A stretch of DNA of 64,000 nucleotides, from positions 1 to 64,000 of the forward strand of contig NZ_PXOH01000005.1 in assembly GCF_003007785.1 (NCBI RefSeq), read 5' to 3'. The position numbers and the translations under genes were made by a program. The DNA is from Aphanothece hegewaldii CCALA 016 (GTDB lineage: Bacteria > Cyanobacteriota > Cyanobacteriia > Cyanobacteriales > Microcystaceae). The first letter of the stretch is position 1; the number at the start of each line of letters is the position of its first letter. Under the pieces are notes generated by a model. It made no database searches. It saw only the letters and a list, made by a program, of their open reading frames with translations, and was not told the origin of the DNA. This document shows, one piece after another, positions 55,000 through 63,963 of the stretch.

Positions 55000-57662
55000 A
55001 CTGTTTTACGTCCTTCTATTTTTAACCAAAAATCTTCTAGAATTGTATAAAGAACAGGTACAACAATTAAACTTAATAACGAAGAAGTTAATAAACCTCC
55101 AATAATTGCTACAGCCATCGGTTGTCTTAATTCTCCTCCTGCACCTAATCCTAACGCAATCGGTAACATTCCTAAAATAGTTGATGCAGTTGTCATAATA
55201 ATAGGACGAAGACGCACAAAACCTGTTTCTAAAATTGCCTCTTCTCGATTCATACCTTTCCGTCTAAGTTGATTAATATAATCTAGTAGTAAGACTGCAT
55301 TTTTATCGAGTAAACCGACTAAAAAAATTAAGCCAATTAAAGAAATAATTCCGAAAGCACTCTGAGTTATTAATAATCCGAGCATAGCACCAACAACAGA
55401 TAAAGGCAATGATAAACCAACGACAATCGGTTCTAGAAGTCTACCAAATAATGCAAAAAGAACCAATAGCATAATTAAAATAGATAAGCTTAAAGTTCTT
55501 CCAAAACTGGTAAGAACATCATAACTTTGTGATGAACTTCCCCAACGTTTTAAAGTAATCTCAGCAGGTAAAATAGATTTAGCCGTATCTTCGACGATTT
55601 GTGTAGCATCTTCTAACCCTTTTCCCTGACTTAAATTCGCTCCTAAATAAACGGTATTTTCTCCACTAAGTCTTTCTATTTGAACAATTTCTCCTGTCTC
55701 ACTGAGTTGACTCGATAACTCGACATCTTCAAACCCTGGTAACTGAGAAATCTTATTTTTTAGCTTTTCTGCACTTTGATACAATGTTGTTAAATCTTGT
55801 CCTCTGAGGGCGATTTGTAGAGGTTTTTCAGCTTCTGTTTGCACAAATGGGATATCTTCTACACTAACTGTAACTCCTTTTAATTGAGGTAAATTTTGGC
55901 GGACTTGTTCTTGTACTTGGGCGGTTGTTAGCTGACGTTCGTGTTTTAATGTAACGTAAAGTTTGCCTTTATTTGGTGTTCCTTGAATTCCTGCTACAGT
56001 GAAAACATATTCGACATCAGGAGATTTTAAAACAGTTTCCTCTATTCTTTCTCCGATGCGTTGAGTACGTCTTAAAAGTATTCTTTCTGGGGATTTTGCT
56101 AGATCAGAAATCCAGTTAAACGCGCCGCTATTCGGAGATTGGGAATTAGTCGTATTTTCAGGTTTTGGGATGACTGACAGTTTGGGTAAAGGTACTGTAT
56201 AAACGACATTAAATTCACCTCTATCTAATTGTGGCATAAATCCTTTAGGTATTAGAGGAATTAAACCAACACCGATAATAAAACTAAGAATGGCTAATCC
56301 GATGACGATTTTTCGATGATGAAGTGACCATCTTAATAGATTACGATATTTTTGCCCGATCGCCCAATTTTGTTCATGATTTTGATTCGTATTATTTCGA
56401 CGTTTTAACCAATAAACGGCTAAAACAGGTGAAAGTGTTCGCGCAACAAATAGAGAAATTAAAACAGCAGCAGAAACAGTAATACCAAAGGGTTTAAAGA
56501 ATTTTCCAATGGCACCACCCATAAAAGCAACAGGAATAAATACCGCAGCTATCGTAATAGTAGAAGCAGTCACCGATAAACCAATTTCATCTGTTCCTAC
56601 TTTTGCCGCTTCTTTTGGGCTATATCCTTCTTCAATATGACGCGAAATGTTTTCGACATCAACAATTGCATCATCAATAACAATACCAATAACTAGGGTT
56701 AAAGCAAGTAGGGTAATGGTTTCTAAATTAAAGCCAAAAATCGCCATGACAATACAAGTTCCTAGTAAAGACAAGGGAATGGCTAAAGCAGTAATTAAGG
56801 TGGCGCTAAAACTGCGTAAAAACGGAAAAACGATTAAGATAGAAAGTATAATTGCTAAGATTAAATCTTCAATAGTTGCTTGGGTTGCTTCTCGGATAAA
56901 ACCCGCTTGAGTTTCGGCTAAAGTTAATTGAATTTCTTTTAATTGCGGTTGTAGAGTTTGGATGGCTTTTTCAACTTGACTGACAACTTCTAAAGTATTT
57001 GCTTGACTGGTTTTAATTACCTGTAAAGCGAGGGAATTTTGCTGATTGAAACGAACTAAAGTGGGAAATTGTGTTTTAATTGTTGAAGATTGTTCGGTCG
57101 AAATCGAAGCATCACCTAAAAGATTAACCTTTAAAACGCCATATAAACTCTGAAGTTGTGGAATAATAGTCGTTTTAGCAATTTGGCTAAGTTCATCTAA
57201 ACTTTTTGTCTCACTCAAGAGAGCGTAACTAATGACAGGTGATTCATTGAGATTAACAGGTATCACGTCATAAGTCGTATTAGGTGGTAAAGAAATTTGT
57301 GATAATTTTTGTTTAACGATTTCTGTCGATGTTTCTAAATTATCTCCAATATCAAATAAAACATTAACAACAGCCCGCCCAGGGTAGGTCATTGATGAAA
57401 CATCTCTAACTGTTTCGATGTTATTTAATGTTGTTTCTAAAGGCTGAGTTAGTTTCGTTTCGGTTTCGAGCGCAGTTTCTATAGGGTTTTGTGCGTTGAC
57501 AACAACCACTGGGAAAGTGATTTCAGGAAATAACCCATATTTAAGCGAACTAAAGGCTAAAAGTCCTGCTACGGCTATACCTAGCCAAAATGCGATTGTT
57601 AAACGAGGATGACGAATAGCGATTCGAGAAAGATTAAACTGTTCTCTAAAATTGTTTTTCAT
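54996..57662 (-). CDS. RND efflux permease (HAE1-like), compact
   Basis: 888 residues from the ATG at 57662; the open frame upstream is a repeat, not coding. Twelve membrane helices and two periplasmic loops are present. The proton-relay residues DD in VIGIVIDDAIVDVEN and Lys in GLLDKNAVLLLDY are conserved. AcrB-like permeases are around 1,030 residues, so the loops here are shortened. No membrane fusion partner is adjacent; the nearest HlyD gene is over 30 kb away. Confidence 0.9.
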   Translation of the reverse strand: MKNNFREQFNLSRIAIRHPRLTIAFWLGIAVAGLLAFSSLKYGLFPEITFPVVVVNAQNPIETALETETKLTQPLETTLNNIETVRDVSSMTYPGRAVVNVLFDIGDNLETSTEIVKQKLSQISLPPNTTYDVIPVNLNESPVISYALLSETKSLDELSQIAKTTIIPQLQSLYGVLKVNLLGDASISTEQSSTIKTQFPTLVRFNQQNSLALQVIKTSQANTLEVVSQVEKAIQTLQPQLKEIQLTLAETQAGFIREATQATIEDLILAIILSILIVFPFLRSFSATLITALAIPLSLLGTCIVMAIFGFNLETITLLALTLVIGIVIDDAIVDVENISRHIEEGYSPKEAAKVGTDEIGLSVTASTITIAAVFIPVAFMGGAIGKFFKPFGITVSAAVLISLFVARTLSPVLAVYWLKRRNNTNQNHEQNWAIGQKYRNLLRWSLHHRKIVIGLAILSFIIGVGLIPLIPKGFMPQLDRGEFNVVYTVPLPKLSVIPKPENTTNSQSPNSGAFNWISDLAKSPERILLRRTQRIGERIEETVLKSPDVEYVFTVAGIQGTPNKGKLYVTLKHERQLTTAQVQEQVRQNLPQLKGVTVSVEDIPFVQTEAEKPLQIALRGQDLTTLYQSAEKLKNKISQLPGFEDVELSSQLSETGEIVQIERLSGENTVYLGANLSQGKGLEDATQIVEDTAKSILPAEITLKRWGSSSQSYDVLTSFGRTLSLSILIMLLVLFALFGRLLEPIVVGLSLPLSVVGAMLGLLITQSAFGIISLIGLIFLVGLLDKNAVLLLDYINQLRRKGMNREEAILETGFVRLRPIIMTTASTILGMLPIALGLGAGGELRQPMAVAIIGGLLTSSLLSLIVVPVLYTILEDFWLKIEGRKTV

Positions 57663-57665
57663 ATT

Positions 57666-57730
57666 AAAAGGGTTTGAAGACCAAACTGCACCGCTCACAG
57701 GATTTAAAATCCTGTGAAACGGCGTGCAGT
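57666..57730. repeat. Nested palindromes upstream of the RND gene
   Basis: GGGTTTGAAGACCAAAC belongs to the GGGTTTGGTC family. It is followed by CACAGGATTT-AAAATCCTGTG (57696-57716), with TGCAC/GTGCA arms outside it (about 57688-57728). The palindrome sits just before the start codon and could form a leader hairpin. Confidence 0.65.
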
Positions 57731-57777
57731 GCATTCCACACCCCTATAATAAACTTATGTTGCAGAAATTTTAGAAT

Positions 57778-58095
57778 TTATTCATAAAGAACGGAATCTA
57801 GACATGATTCGCCAATAGAACTTAATCTTTGTGCCGTTGCTCTATCAGTTTTCGATTTTTGTACTAGAGTTTGAAATTGTTGAATTGTATATTGCGATCG
57901 AATTTTCGTCATTGTACAATTACAAAGATCATTAGCGGAGTCTGTGGCTAAACCTTGTTGTGTGGCTTGTTGTAAACATTCTTTACGATAATCGTCAAAA
58001 GAAGACCGAGGTGTTGAACTTTGGGCAGATATGGTTTGATTTCCGCTCAAAAATCCTAAAATACTTATTAAAATCAACAACGAAACTTTTTGCAT
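57778..58095 (-). CDS. Exported Cys-containing small protein
   Basis: 105 residues. A signal peptide (MQKVSLLILISILGFLSGNQTISA) precedes a helical mature part with four Cys (KECLQQATQQGL, NDLCNCTMTKI, ESCLDSVL), which may form two disulfides. Family not recognised; periplasmic function unknown. It lies upstream of the RND gene on the same strand, about 110 bp away. Confidence 0.7.
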   Translation of the reverse strand: MQKVSLLILISILGFLSGNQTISAQSSTPRSSFDDYRKECLQQATQQGLATDSANDLCNCTMTKIRSQYTIQQFQTLVQKSKTDRATAQRLSSIGESCLDSVLYE

Positions 58096-58668
58096 AACCG
58101 ATACAGATAGGACAAAATACTGTCTTTAAGTGTCTAGTCTAACAAAAGTTACGGTATACTATACAGTAATAATGAGTAAAATCACTTATTAACTTTTTTC
58201 TAATTTGTCGTGGCACAAAAAGAACCCGACAAGAGTCTTGTTAGTATTAAGCTTTCTTCCATAGCAAAAACTTAGTTGATTTGAACCAAAAATGTATATA
58301 ATTTTAAAAAACTGTTGCTATTTTTAAAGCAATGTGTTAGAAAAAATCTTGTTTTGGCTTATTCAAAAGCTGAAATTTATAATAAAGAAACCGCCCGAAG
58401 CAATATCGAGCGGAGTGTGGTGTGAGGAGTGAACGGAAACATTGTCTCCGCTATTTCTATTCTAAGAGACATTTCTCTCTATTGAGCAGACTTCTAATTT
58501 GATTGATGAAAATTTATAACCTTCGATATGCTGATAGCAAACCTAGTGGCTGTTTTGGATTTTAGTTATATTGTGCTTAAATATTTCTATCTAATTAACC
58601 TCGTATACCACAAATAGGTTAAAAAGTCAATAGTGCTGAGTCAAATTATTGCTATCCGTCACAACTAT
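58096..58668. other. Intergenic region carrying Yfr1
   Basis: 573 bp. No protein gene is seen. The middle holds the Yfr1 small RNA on the minus strand (58383-58452); the rest is AT-rich and contains the promoters for the 57778 gene and Yfr1. Confidence 0.6.
58383..58452 (-). ncRNA. yfr1: Yfr1 small RNA
   Basis: About 70 nt. On the minus strand the order is a 5' hairpin (CGGA/TCCG), the single-stranded signature ACTCCTCACACC (plus strand 58419-58430), then a terminator hairpin CCGCTCGA/TCGGGCGG followed by TTTCTTTATT. This is the layout of Yfr1, a conserved cyanobacterial trans-acting RNA whose loop pairs near ribosome-binding sites of outer-membrane porin-like mRNAs in Prochlorococcus. A TAGAAT -10 lies at 58459-58464. 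The sequence signature is strong; the exact 5' end is approximate. Confidence 0.88.
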
Positions 58669-59592
58669 CTAATCAAACCAATGATTTAAACCAAAACCAA
58701 TAGCGCGAGAGCAATTTGTTAATTCTGATGCTAATTGTATCGCCTTTTGTCGTCCAATATCGGATTCAAATACAGAGGAAAAAACCGCATCGATGGAATA
58801 CTGATTAAAGAGTTGACGTAATTCTAAAATTGAGCCAGCTATTGCGGGTTTAATCACAAAAATACTACGCCATCCTTGATGATAACAGTTTTTTAATTGT
58901 TGAAGGGTTGCGATCGATTCATCTAAAGCTAAAGGTGTAGAATAAGCTTGACTCAACTGTAACATGGTTTGAAATTGTTCGGGTAATAGGGGTTGTTCCA
59001 AAAATTCAACTTTTCCCCATTCATCTGTAACCGATAACCAAGTTTTGGCTTCATCAAGATTTAAACCACCATTAGCATCCAGACGTAATTTTACATGACT
59101 TGGTAAACATTGACATAATTTTTCAAATATTTGAGTTTCTTCAGTAATTGATTTTACGCCGATTTTCCATTTAAAAGTTATATCTGTCTGAAACTGTACC
59201 GCATCTTGATAAATTTCTTGCCACTGATATAATGCTTTTTCCCCCGTTGGTAGTAAATAACTATATTTGATATTCTGAGGTTGTATTTCAGTAAATTCTA
59301 AATTTTCTAGGGCTGTCTCAAAACCAAATTGACAAGCTGGTAATTGATGAGGAATACTATAAATTGTATCTTGGGTGATGGTTTGTCCAAGTTTATCGCA
59401 AAATTCTAAGGCTTGTTGATGTGTTTCTGAACCAAACCAAGGTAATGTAGTAATTTCTCCTAAAGCTTTTTTGTCTTCATGGTTGGTTAAGCTGATAATA
59501 ATCCCTTCTCGTATTTCCCAAGTACCATGATGAGTCAATAAAGGTTGACGGAATTTTTTTTGATAGGGATGAAAGGTAAATTGATAAGTCAT
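58669..59592 (-). CDS. menC: o-Succinylbenzoate synthase
   Basis: 307 residues of the enolase superfamily, converting SHCHC to o-succinylbenzoate in phylloquinone synthesis. Catalytic Lys in FKWKIGVK, metal Asp/Glu in LRLDANGGLN, FLEQPL and LALDES, and a late Lys in FVIKPAIAG. It starts 18 bp after the ankyrin gene stop, so it may be cotranscribed. Confidence 0.93.
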   Translation of the reverse strand: MTYQFTFHPYQKKFRQPLLTHHGTWEIREGIIISLTNHEDKKALGEITTLPWFGSETHQQALEFCDKLGQTITQDTIYSIPHQLPACQFGFETALENLEFTEIQPQNIKYSYLLPTGEKALYQWQEIYQDAVQFQTDITFKWKIGVKSITEETQIFEKLCQCLPSHVKLRLDANGGLNLDEAKTWLSVTDEWGKVEFLEQPLLPEQFQTMLQLSQAYSTPLALDESIATLQQLKNCYHQGWRSIFVIKPAIAGSILELRQLFNQYSIDAVFSSVFESDIGRQKAIQLASELTNCSRAIGFGLNHWFD

Positions 59593-59610
59593 TTTCCTAA
59601 AAAGGTTGCA

Positions 59611-60897
59611 TTATCCTATTGCTCCTGCTTTTTGTAATAAACTAACGATCACATGATATTGTTGAATTTGGGCTAACATAAGTGCAGTCAAACCACCTGG
59701 GTTACGATCGTTTAGACTAATATTAGGGGTTTGTAAAAGAGTTTGTACCGCTTCTAAATTGCCGCGATAACTTGCCCACATTAAGGCTGTACCTCCATTT
59801 TTATCTTTTTGATTGATGTTTGCTCCCACATTTAACAAATCTTGAATAATGGTTGCGTTATTCAATTCTGCTGCTTTCATTAAAATTGTTTTACCATCTA
59901 AGTAAAATTGATTGGGATTGGCTCCGCTATCGAGTAAAATTTTAACAATGGTTGAATGTTCTTGAGCAATGGCTAAAGTTAAGGGTGTTTCGCTTTGGTT
60001 TTCTACATTCGGATTAGCTTGATATTTTAACAGTTCTTTGACAATTTCCTCATAACCTTGTAATGTAGCTAAAATCAGTGGTGTATCCCCTAATTTATTT
60101 CTTTGCGTTGCTTTAATTCCCGCTTCTAATAAAATTTGAACAACCGATAAATGTCCTTCCACTGTTGCTAAATGTAATGCGGTTTCTCCCTCAAGATTTT
60201 GATGATGAAGATTCGCCCCAAATTCTAATAAGATTTTAACAACTTCGGTATGTCCTTCGGTAGCTGCAATCAATAAAGCTGTGTCACCACTTGAAGTGCT
60301 ATGATTAACGTCACAACCGGCTTTGAGTAAATAAGAGATTAGATCAAAATTTCCTTTTTCAGCAGCTAAAGTTAAAGCGGTTTCATTGTCTGGATAGAGT
60401 TGAGCAATATTAACGCCTTTTTGGATTAATTGGATAGCGATCGCAATATAATTTTGTTGAATTGCTAAACTTAAAGCGGTATCTCCGTCGTTGTCTTGTA
60501 GATTAACATCCGCAGCCGCATCTAACAAACGTTGTACGATATCCGAATGACCTTTATACACTGCAATCATTAAAGCATGACTACCATCACTATTAACTTG
60601 ATTAACATTCGCCCCCGCTTGAATTAAAGCATCTACGATCGCAATATGATTACCCGAAGCTGCTAACATTAATGCCGTGACTCCTTGCGGTTTTTTTTGG
60701 TGGTTGACATTTGCTCCAAATTGTAGTATAGATTCAACCATATTTAACTCGCCTCGTTGAGCAGCATAGATCAAAGCTGTGGTATTGTGGGGATCAGTAG
60801 TATTCACATCAACCCCTTGTGAGAGAATTGTTTTGACCTGCTGAATATTTTCTTTACGAACAGCTTGGATTAAACTTAGTTCTTGATGCGCCACCAT
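59611..60897 (-). CDS. Ankyrin repeat protein
   Basis: 428 residues composed of about 12 ankyrin repeats of 33 residues (for example TALMLAASGNHIAIVDALIQAGANVNQ). No signal, membrane helix or enzymatic domain. Cytoplasmic protein-protein interaction scaffold; partner unknown. It is just upstream of menC. Confidence 0.92.
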   Translation of the reverse strand: MVAHQELSLIQAVRKENIQQVKTILSQGVDVNTTDPHNTTALIYAAQRGELNMVESILQFGANVNHQKKPQGVTALMLAASGNHIAIVDALIQAGANVNQVNSDGSHALMIAVYKGHSDIVQRLLDAAADVNLQDNDGDTALSLAIQQNYIAIAIQLIQKGVNIAQLYPDNETALTLAAEKGNFDLISYLLKAGCDVNHSTSSGDTALLIAATEGHTEVVKILLEFGANLHHQNLEGETALHLATVEGHLSVVQILLEAGIKATQRNKLGDTPLILATLQGYEEIVKELLKYQANPNVENQSETPLTLAIAQEHSTIVKILLDSGANPNQFYLDGKTILMKAAELNNATIIQDLLNVGANINQKDKNGGTALMWASYRGNLEAVQTLLQTPNISLNDRNPGGLTALMLAQIQQYHVIVSLLQKAGAIG

Positions 60898-61053
60898 ATC
60901 AACCCCTATCAGAGTCCAGAGTAAGTCATTACTTCCAGATTAAGGGTTTTCGGACACCGATGATGAAAGAATTTATGGGCTAAGGGGAGAAAAATAACTA
61001 AAATCACAACTGTACTGTGATTGTTCCCTACTCAGATAATTAATTAAAAGACT

Positions 61054-62184
61054 ATGATAGTACTACCCTCACATCATAAGGCTTACAGTTTCGTGAGAAC
61101 GATGACATCTTCATTATCCCATTCCACACAAACCAATCGGAAAGATCCTTGGTTAGCAGTAAATTTCTCGATGTTTTTTCCTGGTTTAGGACAATTCTAT
61201 GGTGAAAAAATTATTAAGGGTTTATTCTGGAGTATTTGCCAAATTATCGCTATTATTGCGGCAATATGGTCATGTTTAAGCCCAGATGGACAAACATCAA
61301 CTGGATTAATTTTTCTGGGAATAACGATTATTATTTATTTAGCCAATATTTTAGATGCTCATTGGACTGTATATACAGCCAAAAACGATAAAAGCTTAGA
61401 AAAAATTCCTCGTACTAATAAAAATCCTTGGTTTGCTGTCTTTGTCTCTCGTGTCTTACCGGGTTTGGGACAATTATATGGCAATCATTCAATATTAGGG
61501 CTAATTTTTCTCACCGCTTCTCTTATCTTTCTCAGACTCGATGATCTTTATCCTAGTTTATTAATCATATCGCCAACATTAGCCGCGATCGCAACTTATC
61601 ACGCTTATTTGGGTTTTCCCCAAAAATCCTCATTCCGTGTTCGTGAATATCGGTCTATTGTAGCAGTGATGGTCGGCTTAATCTTTGCATGGGGTATAAT
61701 TTGGAATTATCTACCAAATTGGATAGACGGGCGTTGGCAACTTTTTAACATTCCCAGTGAATCAATGCAACCTACTTTACAAATTGGCGATTTTGTGCTA
61801 GTAAAAAAATCTTCTTCTTATGTACCGCAACAAAAAGATGTAGTCGTCTTTAAAACGCCCGATGCAGTAAAAAAACTCAGCCCCGATGCTGGAGATTATT
61901 TCATTAAACGCATCATTGGCAAACCCGAAGACAAAATACAAATCGAGAACGGGATCGTTTATATTAATAATCAGCCCTTGGAAGAAACCTATATCTCAGA
62001 ACCACCAGATTATCAATGGGGACCAGAAATAGTACCGAGTCAGGCCTATTTTGTTCTAGGAGATAATCGTAATGCAAGTTTAGATTCTCATGCTTGGGGA
62101 TTTTTATCCAAAGATTATTTAGTAGGACAAGCGTACAAAATTTCTTGGCCGTTGGGTCGGGGAAAATCCCTCATTCTCAAATAA
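61054..62184 (+). CDS. lepB: Signal peptidase I with duplicated N-terminal membrane domain
   Basis: 376 residues. The first ~200 contain two copies of a small membrane unit: FFPGLGQFYGEKIIKGLF and VLPGLGQLYGNHSILGLIF. The C-terminal part is signal peptidase I, with catalytic Ser in IPSESMQPTL, Lys in YFIKRIIGKPEDK, and GDNRNASLDSHAWG. It cleaves signal peptides on the periplasmic side. Normal cyanobacterial LepB is about 200 residues, so this is a fusion. ATG at 61102 is an alternative start. larB follows after 1 bp. Confidence 0.9.
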   Translation: MIVLPSHHKAYSFVRTMTSSLSHSTQTNRKDPWLAVNFSMFFPGLGQFYGEKIIKGLFWSICQIIAIIAAIWSCLSPDGQTSTGLIFLGITIIIYLANILDAHWTVYTAKNDKSLEKIPRTNKNPWFAVFVSRVLPGLGQLYGNHSILGLIFLTASLIFLRLDDLYPSLLIISPTLAAIATYHAYLGFPQKSSFRVREYRSIVAVMVGLIFAWGIIWNYLPNWIDGRWQLFNIPSESMQPTLQIGDFVLVKKSSSYVPQQKDVVVFKTPDAVKKLSPDAGDYFIKRIIGKPEDKIQIENGIVYINNQPLEETYISEPPDYQWGPEIVPSQAYFVLGDNRNASLDSHAWGFLSKDYLVGQAYKISWPLGRGKSLILK

Positions 62185-62185
62185 A

Positions 62186-62965
62186 ATGACAGAACCAGAA
62201 GCCTTACAAAATCTTCTTCAAGCCGTCGCCACAGGAGCTATACTACCTGATGTGGCATTTGAAAAACTCAAACATCTAAGTTTTGAACCCGTCGAAGACT
62301 TTGCTAAAATTGACCATCATCGTCACCTGAGAACCGGTTTTCCTGAAGTCATTTGGGGACCGGGGAAAACGAGTGAGCAAATTATTTCAATAATACACTC
62401 TTTGCGTGAATCTGCTCCAATTGTCATGGCCACACGCATTTCTTCAGATGTCGCACAACAGCTATTAGAACAAATTCCAGGTTTAATTTACTATCCTGTG
62501 GCTCGAATCTGTGCGTTAAAATCATCCCAAATACCCACTCAACAGGGTATAATTTCCATATTGACCGCAGGAACCGCAGATATTCCAGTCGCTGAAGAAG
62601 CAGCAATTACCGCCGAATTATGCGGGTTTGAAGTACAACGTCTCTGGGATGTCGGAGTGGCAGGAATACACCGTCTTTTGAGTCATCGTGATTTAATTAC
62701 CAGTTCGGATATTTTAATTGTTGTTGCAGGAATGGAAGGTGCATTACCGAGTGTCGTCGCGGGAATGGTTGAATGTCCTGTGATTGCCGTTCCCACCAGT
62801 ATCGGTTATGGTGTTAGTTTCGGGGGTGTTGCACCTTTATTAACCATGCTGAATTCTTGTGCGACTGGTATTGCTGTTGTTAATATCGATAATGGGTTTG
62901 GTGCAGCAATTTTAGCAGGTAAGATTTTACGAACGGCAGCAAGGCTAAAAGACAGAGTACAATAA
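62186..62965 (+). CDS. larB: Nickel-pincer cofactor biosynthesis protein LarB
   Basis: 259 residues of the LarB/AIR carboxylase-like family. HRHLRTGFPEVIWGPGKT, TAGTADIPVAEEAAITAELCG, VVAGMEGALPSVVAGM and PTSIGYG are typical. It carboxylates nicotinic acid adenine dinucleotide in nickel-pincer cofactor synthesis. larC and larE are not adjacent. It starts 2 bp after the lepB stop. Confidence 0.92.
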   Translation: MTEPEALQNLLQAVATGAILPDVAFEKLKHLSFEPVEDFAKIDHHRHLRTGFPEVIWGPGKTSEQIISIIHSLRESAPIVMATRISSDVAQQLLEQIPGLIYYPVARICALKSSQIPTQQGIISILTAGTADIPVAEEAAITAELCGFEVQRLWDVGVAGIHRLLSHRDLITSSDILIVVAGMEGALPSVVAGMVECPVIAVPTSIGYGVSFGGVAPLLTMLNSCATGIAVVNIDNGFGAAILAGKILRTAARLKDRVQ

Positions 62966-62998
62966 TATTAGTAGGTTTCTCGTTAATTTGTTCGATCT

Positions 62999-63295
62999 AT
63001 GGCCGCACCCAAGCAAACACAGGATCAAAATCATCCTCAAGAAAAAAAAGACCGAGAAATTGTCAATCGTCTTTTGCAAGAGGAACCCACAGATTATAAT
63101 TTAGCAGAACTCGCCCGTTTAAGGATTCGTTATCAGAATTTCCCAGGTGCAAGAGAAACCCAAAAAGATTTAGATTTACTACTCAATAAATGGCAATTAA
63201 CAGAAACGACTCTTTTTGAAAAAACTCGCCAAATTCACCTCAAAGGTCAAGTTTACAGGAAAAACTCGAATGATGCTCAAGAAGATTGGAGTTAG
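62999..63295 (+). CDS. DUF3288 family protein
   Basis: 98 residues: QTQDQNHPQEKKDREIVNRL, LARLRIRYQNFPGARETQKDLD, LLLNKWQLTETTLFEKTRQIH. Conserved in cyanobacteria, function unknown. It is 33 bp downstream of larB and may be cotranscribed. Confidence 0.75.
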   Translation: MAAPKQTQDQNHPQEKKDREIVNRLLQEEPTDYNLAELARLRIRYQNFPGARETQKDLDLLLNKWQLTETTLFEKTRQIHLKGQVYRKNSNDAQEDWS

Positions 63296-63298
63296 TAG

Positions 63299-63370
63299 GT
63301 TCTGACAATACCTTAACTTTTTTAGTCCCAACTTTAGTATGTTCTGATAATACCTTAACTTTTTTGGGCA
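63299..63370. repeat. Direct repeat of an ~24-bp unit
   Basis: TTCTGACAATACCTTAACTT and TTCTGATAATACCTTAACTT, each followed by TTTT, lie 43 bp apart. They occupy the spacer after DUF3288 and before the first DUF4278 gene. Confidence 0.7.
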
Positions 63371-63471
63371 TAATTTTTGCTATGTCCTGAACTTTTCTGT
63401 ATTTATTTTTTTGAGAAGATAAAGGATACTAAGAGTGTCATCAAAAGAAGCCTTGCTTACGGAGACTAAAA

Positions 63472-63666
63472 ATGACTCTTTGCTATCGCCAAATTAATTA
63501 TAAAAATCCTTCTTTTACTCTGAATACTTCTCAATTAAATAAAACAATGAAGTATCGCGGTACTAGCTATCAAGCACCTTGGACAATTGCTCAACAGGAC
63601 TGTTCTATAACATTACTAAAATATCGTGGTGTTTCTTACATCAAAAATTATATAGTTTTTAACTAA
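63472..63666 (+). CDS. DUF4278 family small protein
   Basis: 64 residues. Two YRG-x-Y-type elements (MKYRGTSYQAP and LLKYRGVSYIKN) identify the DUF4278 family of small cyanobacterial proteins. Function unknown. A second family member follows 42 bp later. Confidence 0.75.
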   Translation: MTLCYRQINYKNPSFTLNTSQLNKTMKYRGTSYQAPWTIAQQDCSITLLKYRGVSYIKNYIVFN

Positions 63667-63708
63667 TATTAATTTTTCCAATTTAATAAATTAAAAGGAG
63701 CATAAATT

Positions 63709-63894
63709 ATGCAACTCATTTATCGTGGTCAAATCTTTGAATATCATGCCAAAATTAATAATTCATTACCCAGACGACAAGCTATTAACTGGCGATATGC
63801 CGTTCCAGGTGTCATGTATAAAGCACCTTCTTTAAAAAATCAAACTTATCATTTACCTAAAGCCATAAATTGGCGTTGGCTACCTCAAGAGTGA
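63709..63894 (+). CDS. DUF4278 family small protein
   Basis: 61 residues. MQLIYRGQIFEYHAK at the start matches the DUF4278 beginning; later YKAPSLKNQTYHLP. A good AAAGGAG precedes the ATG. Adjacent to another DUF4278 gene, probably a cotranscribed pair. Confidence 0.75.
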   Translation: MQLIYRGQIFEYHAKINNSLPRRQAINWRYAVPGVMYKAPSLKNQTYHLPKAINWRWLPQE

Positions 63895-63963
63895 AATAAT
63901 ATAATTTTGCGATCGTTGCTATGCTTGAGGTATCTTAAAAGAAGGGTCTATTTTAAACGTACT

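Noticed and set aside
57663..57734. N-terminal extension of the RND permease (24 residues)
   Set aside because: The extension is translated from a nested palindromic repeat; the family start fits the ATG at 57662.
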